Shown here: positions 43,701 to 51,792 of the stretch, in pieces
Numbering within the stretch: position 1 is the stretch's first letter
Layout: every line of letters begins with the position of its first letter
Source of the DNA: Bolinopsis microptera
Lineage: Eukaryota > Ctenophora > Tentaculata > Lobata > Bolinopsidae
NCBI RefSeq assembly: GCF_026151205.1
Contig: NC_087079.1
Location: forward strand, 1,638,028-1,702,027
Direction of reading: 5' to 3'
DNA: 64,000 nt
The notes under the pieces: generated by a model
The model's database searches: none
The model's input: the letters and a program-made list of their open reading frames with translations, nothing else
Told to the model about the DNA's origin: nothing
Program-made: the position numbers and the translations under genes

Positions 43701-46324
43701 TCACATTATGAAATTTACGATCTGCCCAGTAACTACTAAAAAATACAGTGATGATGGCACAGTACAAAATGATAGATATACAATAGTGATATTTAGTCTC
43801 TCTTTAGCCCCTGGACTGGCTAAGAAATTCATGCGCAATAAGTACGAAGATTGGTACCGAAAAACATAGTGTGTCAGCTCAATGGAGGAGTTTCATCAGA
43901 CAATGTGAAAATTGATATCTGCTTGACAGTGATCCGTGAAGTACACGCTCGTTGGATCAACGAACTTTTTGTATATTTAAAAGGGAAGCCAGATGACATA
44001 AGGAAAGGCTTTGAGAAATCGCCAATCGGATATAACTGATGCTTGTAGATCAAACTTTACTGTGGATGATAATCCATTTGCAGATCTTGTTTAAATCTCT
44101 AGCTATCTGTACCTCTAGCCATTTGTTTTATAAGTAGCTGTTAGCTATTCCAGTTATTTCTATTCGCTTAAAATATAAGCCTTTTTACTTGGCCAAGCCA
44201 TGAATGACAGATTAGAAAACTAAAATTTCAAATATTATTTCACTTGGATATGAAGAAAAAGCCATCTTTCTATAGATTTCAGGGCCACAGGCCAAATGCC
44301 AAAAGTTTGGTTAGCAAAAAATTTAGCAGACGGAAAAGATTTATGCAATAAATTTGGTCTGCAAAAAATTTGGGCGAGAGGCCCGCTCAAATTTTTGGTC
44401 GCCCAAATTTTTGGGAATTAAGGTAATATTATATATAATAGATAATATGAGATGTAATAGTAACTTACCAGAAGTTTATCACGTTCAATGTAGTACCGTG
44501 CAGCAGTAGATTGGGTCAGCACTACTCTCAGTAACTTCAATAAACACATGTCTATACCCACACTGCCTGTTAACATGGTTACTGTTAACATGGTTACTGT
44601 TAACATGGTTACTGTTAACATGGTTACTGTTAACATGGTTACTGTTAACATGGTTACTGTTAACATGGTTACTGTTAACATGGTTACCATTAACATGGTT
44701 ACAGTTAATATGGTTACTGTTAACATGGCTACTGTTAACATGGTTACCGTTAACATGGTTACAGTTAATATGGTTACTGTTAACATGGTTACTGTTAACA
44801 TGGTTACTGTTAACATGGTTACTGTTAACATGGTTACTGTTAACATGGTTACTGTTAACATGGTTACTGTTAACATGGTTACTGTTAACATGGTTACTGT
44901 TAACATGGTTACTGTTAACATGGTTACTGTTAACATGGTTACTATTAACATGGTAACTTACTCTCAGTCATGAGCATGGTAAGGAGTCTCGGGGACTCAA
45001 TGATGGTCTGTCCGAAGGAGGGGGAGTAGTCCACCAACCAGAACACACATTCCAGACATTGTCTGAAGTCTTCCTCGTCTGGAGATACAAGTCCTGGGGG
45101 TGATAGTCAGATTTGGATGATAAAAACGGCTTTAAATGTGATAACCATAGTAACGAGGTGATTCACAGGGTAACAAGGGGAATTAACAGGGTAACAGTGG
45201 TGATGGAAGCTAATAGAAATATCTTTCCCTAGAGGCTAGAACTATGTACTTTATTAACGCATTACGTAATCTACCAGAGCTACAGTGTGAGACCAAGGTT
45301 AATGGTTATACTGTTATCCAATTATGATTTATTAAATTTAACGAGGTATGATCGTCATCTTCTTAGAGCGTTTGATGTCTGTGTGAAGGTAAAATGGTGA
45401 CATCCCATAACTTTAGTATTGCTATACAACTACTACAGATTTATTAAATTGATTAAATGTAAACCATGCAGGCTCTCAACTAGGTGGTTGGTCAGGAAGT
45501 CAGGAATTTGATTTAAAATATTGATCAACCAAAACTAATATATAATATGGTCAGTGCACAGTTGGTGCATAATATCGAGCGAGTGTACTTAATGTTGAAC
45601 CTTGAATGTTATTGGCTAGTTCCATGAAACTATCGACCACCAAAGGGAGGAAAACACCAGAAAACTCCTGTGACTGAGTGAAGCCCATGCAGCACTTAGC
45701 TAGGAGAGTGCAGAGTTTAGTAGCCGTGCTCCAGGGCACCCTCAACCCCTCAAAATCTTGTTTTATCACATCTGTCATGGTGCTGGGGTGATGGAGAGAG
45801 ATGTAAGATTTATGTGCAATATCCTGCTTTTCATGGTATTGATAATATTGTTGAAACACTAATCACTATTTAATTACGGATATAAAACTTCTTGTCAGAT
45901 TATGGTCTGACAAAACCACAATTATCAGTTACTTAATAACCCTGAAGGTATCATGTCTCAAACGTACCTCATGATCTCGTTCTCCCAGAGCAGTGATCTG
46001 ATCTCCCTGTTATCATGCTGTTCCAGCAGCTGTTCTATCTGGTAGATTGGAACAGTAACAACTTCATTATCGATCATGATTTTAGGGGAGTTATTCACTT
46101 TACTTGTTAGTGATGTAGGATTCATCGCGGATATCATTGGATTTCAACAATATTCCCAGAACAAATAATAATTTATAACAAAATTGTAGATTTTAAGCTA
46201 ATTGAAAATTATGTTAAAGCAAGCAATAAGTTAAACAAACCTGTAAAAGTAGAGTTGGTATGTTGCTATCTCCCGCTTTAGACAGCTTGTACAAGAGAAC
46301 ATCAACCTCTTGTTTCGCAGCCAT
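22754..46324 (-). CDS. IQCB1: IQ-motif centrosomal protein, nephrocystin-5 (IQCB1/NPHP5)
   Basis: Fourteen coding exons: 46237-46324, 45968-46097, 45601-45782, 44962-45093, 44469-44566, 43087-43197, 42619-42713, 41324-41552, 40884-40973, 36066-36202, 35802-35931, 34903-35007, 24969-25121, 22754-22867. Phases join to about 597 residues (human 598). Recognisable parts: helical N-terminus (AGDSNIPTLLL; VPWSTATKLCTLLAKCC; CLECVFWLVDYSP), an IQ motif near residue 299 (ATKIQAFYRGYVTRRE), a charged coiled coil, a second IQ near 393 (SKIQASWRGYSAKREVE) with AAVSIQRQYR after it, and a C-terminal helical tail (APTLEDCTPEEAKL). NPHP5 binds calmodulin, works with CEP290 at the ciliary transition zone and is reported to interact with the BBSome. 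The least certain junction is exon 1/2: the phase-compatible donor is GTTTAA at 46236, not the nearer GTTTGT at 46240. The last exon is weakly conserved. Confidence 0.9.
23691..24089 (+). CDS. Small secreted cysteine-containing protein, nested in IQCB1
   Basis: Intronless frame of 132 residues from the ATG at 23691 (CTAAAATGAGG). Upstream in-frame codons lack an ATG. Residues 1-20 form a signal peptide (MRLLSCLFSLMLTTPTLPLE). The mature part has six Cys (CALTC, GCGF, RGCPS, RCDVY and the C-terminal NC). Its layout, with an aromatic YEWRGYHGQAY segment then CGFVSAPVVTAVLKG, IELSKETRFVVQT and a final W/C stretch, resembles small secreted single-domain proteins common in invertebrates; I cannot name the family. 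A TATA-like TATATATAG lies about 32 bp before the ATG. It sits inside the last intron of IQCB1 on the opposite strand. Confidence 0.75.
   Translation: MRLLSCLFSLMLTTPTLPLEVKILNTPDGKPHPPPCALTCSGISKYSDTGDYEWRGYHGQAYKRNNITGCGFVSAPVVTAVLKGYYTRGCPSVFIELSKETRFVVQTVEGATAGQMTKDRCDVYWTANGFNC
24558..24690. repeat. 19-bp tandem repeat
   Basis: Five to six copies of GTGTAGTTCCTTACAAAAG, some with CACCTCTTTC inserted, in IQCB1 intron 13 about 470 bp downstream of the nested secreted gene. Confidence 0.8.
25124..25221. repeat. Polypyrimidine-tract repeat at the IQCB1 exon 13 acceptor
   Basis: Five variable 16-21-bp copies of GAGTGGGAGGGG plus TTCTGTTA directly upstream (in transcript sense) of the exon 13 acceptor. 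On the minus strand each is a copy of the CCCCTCCCACTC tract that precedes the true AG at 25122-25123. Confidence 0.8.
25222..27290. other. Part of IQCB1 intron 12, nothing recognised
   Basis: AT-rich intron sequence. Short frames on both strands lack any recognisable protein signature. Confidence 0.4.
27294..27416. repeat. Direct duplication of about 60 bp
   Basis: Two adjacent, nearly identical copies containing CACCTATCCTTGTGGTGG and ATTTCATGAGTATTGGA, in IQCB1 intron 12. Confidence 0.85.
27417..28585. other. Part of IQCB1 intron 12, nothing recognised
   Basis: Unique-looking AT-rich intron DNA up to the target duplication of the 3.4-kb element. Confidence 0.4.
28918..29110. repeat. Left subterminal array of CTAGAGCGG motifs
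   Basis: GTAGGACCCTAGAGCGGAGT and variants are repeated five to six times. The first 60 bp match the inverse of 30630-30690 almost perfectly. Such arrays are typical candidate transposase-binding sites. Confidence 0.85.
29240..29860 (-). pseudogene. Decayed MULE transposase C-terminal region
   Basis: On the minus strand the frame contains LAFLSVDDVLPSFMELLD, FLNYFMTNWVQGVS, ARFPPQSWNLVDR, NYAEAFNRKFAAMLGHSYPT and IWTFL, then after one in-frame TAA (about 29461) continues AVYIEQSTTDEMMLKEGYG and APPAKRARQR. This order (YF..TW, RFPP..WN, N..EAFNR, HP.IW, basic tail) is the C-terminal part of MULE transposases found next to FLYWCH/zinc-finger modules. Upstream, VRENGLKKDYDEG lies in another frame, implying a frameshift near 29790. 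The catalytic DDE core was not found, so the copy is inactive. Confidence 0.8.
30470..30715. repeat. Right subterminal array, inverse of 28918-29110
   Basis: Repeats of CCGCTCTAGAGTCCT, with TGGCGATTTGACTCC spacers, mirror the left array. A related array occurs at 63395-63535. Confidence 0.85.
31237..31644. mobile_element. Foldback element bounded by 17 G and 17 C
   Basis: It starts with 17 G and GGCCAAGTGGATATTTGTAG and ends with the exact inverse (CTACAAATATCCACTTGG, then CCCA and 17 C). The flanks carry the 6-bp repeat ATCATA on both sides (31231-31236 and 31645-31650). The interior is two to three diverged direct copies of a roughly 185-bp unit rich in TGTAGATATTTGTAGATTA. It has no coding capacity and is nested in the 3.4-kb element. 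Confidence 0.85.
32070..32320. repeat. 31-bp minisatellite with TTTTAGGG motif, 8 copies
   Basis: Eight near-identical units of GTGTGTTTTAGGGTGTTGTG plus TCTGGTGAGAG, in IQCB1 intron 12. Confidence 0.92.
32321..34902. other. Rest of IQCB1 intron 12, nothing coding
   Basis: AT-rich. A short repeat (TGACCATTGTG with GTTACGG, four rounds, some with TGACGTCA) lies at about 34475-34585. A possible relic related to the CCTTA-ended element lies near 34270-34400. Confidence 0.45.
36642..36655. promoter_or_regulatory. RFX X-box-like palindrome
   Basis: GTTACCATGGCAAC fits the RFX X-box consensus RYYNYY-AT-RRNRAC at every position. It lies in intron 9 of the ciliary gene IQCB1. RFX factors drive ciliary genes, but usually from promoter X-boxes. 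Confidence 0.5.
37084..37215. repeat. 37-38-bp tandem repeat, about 3.5 copies
   Basis: Units contain CAACAGCTAGCTGATATTAT and the palindrome TATGATCATA, in IQCB1 intron 9. Confidence 0.85.
37672..37870. mobile_element. Pogo/Tigger-like MITE, internally duplicated
   Basis: It starts TACAGGAAAACCCCGATTTA followed by CCGCGG and ends with several copies of GCGGTAAATCGGGGTTTT. It has the same terminal sequence as 16375-16459 but the inverted end is repeated about four times. It lies in IQCB1 intron 9. Confidence 0.7.
38640..40290. repeat. Dispersed GTAAAGTAAATTAC motifs around the TTAA element
   Basis: CGTAAAGTAAATTACACTTT (about 38648), TGTAAAGTAAATTACAGGGC (about 38824), GTAAAGTAAGTTACT (39015), three spaced copies of GTAAATTACTTGACA (40075-40122) and an inverse form near 40270. 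These may be ends or subterminal repeats of an older element into which 39177-39748 inserted. The 121-residue minus frame at 38696-39061 has no recognisable domain. Confidence 0.35.
39177..39748. mobile_element. 572-bp long-inverted-repeat element with TTAA target
   Basis: Arms of about 180 bp: the left begins GGGGGCCGGGGGG(G)CCTTCATC and the right ends GATGAAGACCCCCCGGCCCC. Both ends abut TTAA (39173-39176 and 39749-39752), the target used by piggyBac-type elements. A second inner hairpin (ATTTTCAA...TTGAAAAT) lies at about 39350-39420. It has no transposase. It is in IQCB1 intron 9. A solo arm is in BBS2 intron 9. Confidence 0.85.
40988..41001. promoter_or_regulatory. RFX X-box-like palindrome
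   Basis: GTTACCATGGTAAC, a perfect 14-bp palindrome that fits the X-box consensus, 14 bp inside IQCB1 intron 8 from the exon 9 acceptor side. Confidence 0.45.
41817..41965. promoter_or_regulatory. Cluster of RFX X-box-like palindromes
   Basis: GTTACCATGGTAAC occurs perfectly at 41817-41830, 41851-41864 and 41918-41931, with degenerate forms at 41877-41890 and 41952-41965. They are spaced by GTGGTGTAACTTATAAC-like sequence, so the cluster grew by local duplication. It lies in IQCB1 intron 7. Confidence 0.5.
42340..42531 (+). pseudogene. C-terminal fragment of a LINE polyprotein
   Basis: The plus-strand frame carries LVLWEPMHGTAQQGQPKQSY followed by an ILKEVGT..EEQQTLMRDRDIWR segment. This matches the conserved tail of many LINE ORF2 proteins (W.P.HG....GRP...Y...L...D..W). 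No RT domain precedes it, so it is a short relic in IQCB1 intron 7, opposite to the gene. The open frame starts at 42205. Confidence 0.7.
42583..42616. repeat. 9-bp repeat at the IQCB1 exon 7 donor
   Basis: Four copies of AACTTTAGT, which on the minus strand directly follow the donor GTGAGTTACTAAAG at 42618. Confidence 0.8.
42970..43118. repeat. 49-bp repeat duplicating the IQCB1 exon 6 end and donor
   Basis: AACTCTGAAAGGTTG recurs at 42986, 43035 and 43084. On the minus strand each copy carries the last codons of exon 6 (CCAAACGACATCAACCTTTC in the true copy) plus the donor AGA|GTTAGTT. The copy nearest the exon body is the one in frame. The two inside the intron have 1-3 base differences. 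Confidence 0.88.
43461..44423. mobile_element. 963-bp pogo/jerky-like DNA transposon relic
   Basis: The terminal inverted repeats CCTTAGTTCCCAAAAA and CCTTAATTCCCAAAAA (read inward from each end) are flanked by TA. The interior holds AAATTTGGGC repeats and a transposase fragment. It occupies most of IQCB1 intron 5. Confidence 0.8.
43800..44039 (+). pseudogene. DDE (pogo/CENP-B-type) transposase C-terminal fragment
   Basis: The plus strand reads LAKKFMRNKYEDWYRK, then in another frame NIVCQLNGGVSSDNVKIDIC, REVHARWINELFVYLKG and KGFEKSPIG. The (H)A(R/K)W..E....(L/M)......I..GF/W pattern is the end of the DDE domain in pogo/jerky/CENP-B-like transposases. A single-base shift in an A-run near 43862 separates the two parts and the catalytic acids are not present, so the copy is dead. 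Confidence 0.65.
44567..44961. repeat. 15-bp minisatellite forming all of IQCB1 intron 4
   Basis: About 26 copies of AACATGGTTACTGTT, a few with single substitutions (ACCATT, ACAGTTAAT). On the minus strand the intron begins GTAAGTTACCATGTTAACAG and ends CATGTTAACAG|G, so both splice sites are made from or merge into repeat units. Each unit contains GTAAC and TTAACAG, i.e. weak donor-like and acceptor-like strings. Valine-threonine-rich frames on both strands are repeat translations. Confidence 0.95.
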
Positions 46325-46930
46325 TTTACAAACCGACTTCACAGGCTTTTTTTTCAGTTACAAACTTGCTTTGCTCTTGTCTTACACCTAAAGCTGTGCT
46401 TTTGTTAGTCAGTTGATTGTTTTTTTGATATTCACAAAATTTGAATGATGAAATTTTTCGAATAACTAGTGAACATATAATAATGCTTTTGGACAAGGCT
46501 TGAAAAAAAAAATCTTCGTAAAACTACATCATTAGAGCCTGGAAAAACATTTAACTTTAAGATTAAGCACTCTATCAAGTAAAATTCATATATAATCATC
46601 ATAATTTATTAACTCAAACGTAAACTAGTGAACATAATTGGAAAAATCAAAACATACAATAAAACTTATAAAAAAATCACATAATCAAAACTTGCAATAA
46701 AATTTATATTATAAAAACTTGTATTATAAAAACTTACAATCAATAAGAATTTAATCATCGTTGAATTCTATACAATAGAAAATTAACAACTTAAAAAATG
46801 CAATCAAAAACATAAATACGTGATTTAAAAACCCAGAAGAATAATTTTGTTTGCATATGCATAGTTTACCCATAATTGGCATATTATTCATTTACTATTC
46901 ATCTCCTCACAGTCTAGTTCCTCACACATT

Positions 46931-47409
46931 CTAACAAAATACATAGTATGACACAGCTCCTCCAGCGCCAGCAACTGCAAAAACCGGAGCTGCAGCAGTA
47001 CCAAGAATTGAGGTGGCTCCCAGACTTTGTAAGAACGCGAAAGCAGAACCGGCAGCGACATTCCCAAAGTAAGCTTGTATTGCAGCAGCGATTGACCCAC
47101 CGGCTATACCATTTGCAGTAAATCCTGCCATCCAGGGTATACTGAGGCTGGAGAAAAGGCCGGTAAGAGCGCCGACTCCTTCCGCCCCTATTTCACATAG
47201 ATTGAAACTGAAAAGAAATGAAAAAGGTTACAGGATAGAACATATAATAATTATAATTAACCATATTCTATCTTTCTATCTAATCAATACTCAATAGTAA
47301 ACATTTCTAGATCGTGATAGAGTTAGTTTTCAAAATAAAGGCATCCGGAAAAAGCAAAACGTTTTAATAATTACTCATTCGCAGATTCTCCTTCAAGTAC
47401 ATCTTCCAT
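46931..47409 (-). CDS. ISG12/IFI27-like small hydrophobic protein A
   Basis: Two exons, 47375-47409 (ATG at 47409, MEDVLEGESAN) and 46931-47207, joined in phase 2 at GA|GTAATT ... TTTTCAG|T, giving 103 residues. The second exon carries the IFI6/IFI27 family signature: a glycine/alanine-rich membrane stretch with GFTANGIAGGSIAAAIQ, NVAAGSAFAFLQSLGATSI and a short hydrophobic C-terminus. Vertebrate members are interferon-induced mitochondrial or endoplasmic proteins linked to apoptosis and antiviral states; invertebrate roles are largely unknown. It is one of a tandem pair with the gene at 48060-48542 and lies 0.6 kb upstream of IQCB1 on the same strand. Confidence 0.88.
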
Positions 47410-48059
47410 AATCCTATAATATTATCAAAATTCACTTGAAATTATTCGAATAGCTAAATGAGATAAAGAACCTCCCTAATGTAATGCTATTATCACAATA
47501 ATGAATGATACTTAACAAACATTGCTTATATTCATTATCCCCATCTTGGGAAAACCAACGCAGAAAACGAAGTTTTACTCAATAACGAATCAATAACAAA
47601 GCGGAATTGAATGATCTACATTGTTTAATATCTCAAATACTCAAATAGCCTGAGTTATATCAATATAATAGTTTCTACTACTCTATATCAATAGTCATTA
47701 AATAAGTGAAACAATCGTTAGTTCTTTAATTCTATATAGCAACATGAAACTGTATCCTCTAAACTTATTAGTACAAAAATATAGCACTACGAAAATGAAC
47801 AATACGAAATACTCTAGAGATAAAATAAAACATTATACTGTAATATATTCTCTGAAATGAAATGAAATACACAATTTGCAAAATTGAATGCAAAATCACA
47901 CATTTTCTAAGGTAAAAAAGTGTAAAAAAAGGCATGATTCGGCTGCTGGCCAAACCAAGCGAATTATAATAAAGTATGGTTTTGTCTAAAAAGTCATACA
48001 GTTCTCTCTCTACAAGTACAAGTAATTTCCCTCACATCAGTAAAACAGCAGGATTCCTT
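47410..48059. other. Spacer between the two ISG12-like genes
   Basis: AT-rich. It holds the 3' UTR of gene B and the promoter of gene A. No coding frame or repeat was recognised. Confidence 0.4.
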
Positions 48060-48542
48060 TTAAAGCAACTTCTTGACGAGAACTGCTGCACCCCCTACGA
48101 TGGCAACCCCTCCTACAATAGCAGCTGCAGGAGTTCCAAGTGCTGTTGTGGCAGCAACACTCTGCATGAAAGCGAACCAACCCCCTGCAGCCACGTTTCC
48201 AGCTGCAGCCTGTGCAGTTGCCGCTATTGATCCTGCTACGACTCCAACATAAGTAAAGCCCGTTACATATGTAGCGCTAGCCGCAACCCCTGTCAAAATG
48301 CTGGTAACAGCGCCCACTGTTGATTTGTCCCTGCGATAAAAAATACCCTTAGATAGTTGTTTTATTGCTCAAGCAGGGTTATTTGGTGAATTAAATGATG
48401 AAATTGTTATTGCACAAGCTTTTGGAATTGAGGTTACTTAACACGTTTGTTTATTTAACAAATAATGCATTCGTTTGGTTATGGTAGTTACAATTATAAA
48501 AAATTGAAAAAAAAAAAAATCAAAATCAAATACTCACGGCAT
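48060..48542 (-). CDS. ISG12/IFI27-like small hydrophobic protein B
   Basis: Two exons: a 5-nt coding start (ATGCC, 48538-48542) and 48060-48330, joined at CC|GTGAGT ... TCGCAG|G, giving 91 residues (MPDKSTVGAVTSILTGVA...). The core GFTYVGVVAGSIAATAQAAA and NVAAGGWFAFMQSVAATTAL matches the ISG12 domain and is clearly paralogous to gene A. It shares the same phase-2 intron position before the domain. The C-terminus ends in a basic VKKLL. The tiny first exon is inferred from splice signals only. Without it the frame would start at the internal ATG of an aligned frame at 48317. Confidence 0.85.
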
Positions 48543-48592
48543 ATTTGAAATGTCTTATATTCCTACGAAAAGTATGAATTATTGATAATATA

Positions 48593-48660
48593 CAGGGTGT
48601 TCACGATACATACACACTTTTAAAAACGGTTAAAATTTTATTACAACCATGACCAGTCCA
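48593..48660. mobile_element. Mariner-like terminal sequence
   Basis: TATACAGGGTGTTCACGATA resembles the ACAGGGTGTYC ends of Tc1/mariner-type elements, with TA before it. No opposite end or transposase was found. Confidence 0.35.
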
Positions 48661-50357
48661 TGTCCCAAAAATTTAACTCAGTTCTCAAACAATTTTATTT
48701 TCATAGATTTAGTTTAAGCGTTGCATGGAGGATGAAATAAAACGAGGAGATTGATTTAAATCAACAACTTAACATTGTTATTACATAACCAATAATGTTG
48801 TTAAACAGCATTTAAAGATAACGTGAGGTTAATATTTTATCAAGATAGCAACACATGTTGATATAATAACAATAACATATTATTATTAACGAGTAAGATA
48901 ACAAAACATCAATTAGGATACAAATTATACCAGCATTATTAAGGTTATTATAAATTTATAAGTTTATAAAAACGTGTTGTTTTATAAGTTTATAAGTTCA
49001 ATGGCGTTCAACCCAAGAATAAGATCTAAATTTAAATTAAAGACTCGAAGGATTATTAAACAACTAATGATGATAATTTTAGGTATCGTTCGACTCGTCA
49101 AACCGATTTACGGTACCCTATACCTTCAAATTTTAGTTCAACATAATATTATAAGCATACCTACAGGTTATTCGACATTCTGCAAAATAAATTCAGAAGA
49201 TTATTTCGTTTAAAATGTTGTCTTAACTATTCATCAGAATACAAAAAAAGAGATTCTATTGTTTAAAAACCAAGTAGATATATTCCATCATTAAGGCTTG
49301 ATTATCACAAAAATTTCAAAAACGAATACTGCATGAACGGGGACAGCCCATAAACTGCATTTAAACAGGACATGCAAAAAAAAGATTAATAACAAATAAT
49401 TCAGCAATTTCAAAGTATTAAAGCATTTAGTAAATTCCGTTATGCATCATGAGTTAACCAGGTGTTATCGAGTTTTCAAACTGAGTTTCTAACCAGCAAA
49501 ATTTACAAAATTTTATAAACCCACAACAAATTAAACTTTATAACCAAACTAGCAACTGCATCAAACCAATTAAACACTAGCTATGATTTCATATCCAGAT
49601 AAACCGATATAAATGTTGAATAATATTAATGCTATCAAAAATGATCAGAGTAGATATGATTAAGGATGTTGCTCTTATCTTGAAAGAAGTTTTATAATTA
49701 TAAACCTATCAGTTACACCTACCAAAAGTTTAATTGCCATAATAATTATTATATGTTAATAAGAAAAATAATCGATACAAAACGCAAGTTAATTGAGCAA
49801 TTTAAAAGTAAATTATTTTGAATTTCATAGCACGAGACCATGACACATATTACATAATATCCTGAAATTTCGGCTTGCTCAAAAAATTTCAGGAGAGAAG
49901 CTCCAAAAGATTTTATCCCAATGATTTAACGATTTTTGTCAAATTTTGCAAGGCCTTGCAGTGTTTATTTCTTAATCTTTTAACGAGTAAATGAAATGAT
50001 CCAGATTCACGAATTTAGTACTGATTAATAACAATTCGACAATTATTACAGACAGCGAATTGTTGAACCAAAAATAAACGCGTGTTTAGTCCCGTATCTA
50101 GCTCCCGCACTAAATTCTGGTTAGAAAAAGTAGCAAAAAATTAAATACAGATTAGTTAACAGCAGTAGAGATTGTTAAAGCTAATCGGTGAGGGTTCATA
50201 GGAAATGAGTTCCGTTATTATCCCATCTCTCTTATCAGATAATGTGCTGTTTCTGCCAACAGATTCTTACGGAAGTGTAATGTGTATACTCTACTCACAG
50301 AAACGTTTCAACCTACCATTCTAGGTATTCTAGATCCTTATTAGGAGATAAGAAACT
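48661..50357. other. Intergenic, nothing recognised
   Basis: Very AT-rich. Frames such as the plus-strand one at 48974-49213 show no known signature. Confidence 0.4.
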
Positions 50358-50766
50358 GAGCACTGTTTCTACTGCATGTACTTCATACAACAACACCAAC
50401 AACAACAACAACACCAATAATACGGAACACTGTTTCTACTGCATGTACTTCATACAACAACAACAACACCAATAATACGGAACACTGTTACTACTGCATG
50501 TACTTCATACAACAACACCAATAATACGGAACACTGTTTCTACTGCATGTACTTCATACAACAACACCAACAACAACAACAACACCAATAATACGGAACA
50601 CTGTTTCTACTGCATGTACTTCATACAACAACAACAACACCAATAATACGGAACACTGTTACTACTGCATGTACTTCATACAACAACAACAACAACAACA
50701 CCAATAATACGGAACACTGTTTCTACTGCATGTACTTCATACAACAACACCAATAATACGGAACGC
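50358..50766. repeat. Higher-order minisatellite with CAA microsatellite
   Basis: Seven or so units of ACTGCATGTACTTCATACAA followed by a variable (CAA)n tract, then CACCAATAATACGGAACACT and GTT. Unit length varies only through the CAA number. A block of three units (about 166 bp) appears to have been duplicated as a whole. Confidence 0.9.
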
Positions 50767-51792
50767 TGTTTGAAGCACCACGTGTTACGTCAGTTTTTTC
50801 ATTTCATATTTCATAGATAAGACTTTAGACAGGCTAGGTGTTGCAATAAAGTTTGAATTTCTAGATTATATGAATTGAGCTAGTACAGTGAACTGAGATG
50901 CTAAGTGTATTATAATCTCACAAATAATGTGAAGCTGTGAGGACTGTAACAGCTGGTACAAGGAGTGGTTTGCTAGTTCATGTCAAAGACAAGGAGAGAA
51001 AGGAGAGAGAAGAAAGAAAAAGAGAGAAAGCTGTGTATTTAAAAATATAATGTAAGTTATGTCATTACTTATATAAATAAAGGCTAAAGAGTTAGGGACT
51101 TGAAGAAGAGGGAGTATATACATTGTCCACATATTATGAGACAGAGAAACGCTATCTTAGGCGAGAAGGAGTAGGACTCCTCGAACTACATTAAATCCTA
51201 CTGTAAAGTCCTCAATAAATGTAAAGATTTGAAGTGTTGAAATAAGTTAAAAACATATATAACTGGACCAGACGTTTATAGCCATAAAACAATATACACT
51301 AATGACTTAGGTGGTACTACTTTGAATTTTAGTTATTTAACTCCTGTGGTGTCTGATGTTATCATCGTAAGTATTATTAATCAGTAATTTAAATCTAAGA
51401 TGATCATGAATCTATGCACATTTTCATGTTTAAATTCGTTGAAACTTAGGTCAGGTTGCGGTGGATTGAATTTTTAAAACAGCTGAAGTTTTCTTCAACA
51501 TATTAAGTGGAATTCAATTTATGGGTAACTTACGAAAAATGTTTTCTCTAGAGTGAAAAATTCCTTTCTAGTGACTTTATTGAGGCTTATTCAGCTCTTT
51601 AGTATTTGTATTGGTGTGGAGCTCCCATTTTATACCATAATTTAATAAACAGCACAAATCGCTGAACAGCAGCGTTTCAACATATTTCAAAAGTCTTGCA
51701 ACCAGTTACAAACTCCCATTAACTCAGCAAAACATAATACGCCTAGAGTCTATTAATGAGCAAATAAAAAAGCGAAGATATATAAATTATAT
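50767..51792. other. Intergenic, downstream of the TRPC gene
   Basis: Contains a purine-rich strand (GGAGAGA/AAGAAAG, about 50990-51030). It should include the 3' UTR of the minus-strand channel gene. No coding frame was recognised. Confidence 0.4.

Noticed and set aside
44418..44973. Long MVTVN- and MLTVT-repeat frames on both strands.
   Set aside because: They are translations of the 15-bp intron array and are open on both strands only because 15 is a multiple of 3.
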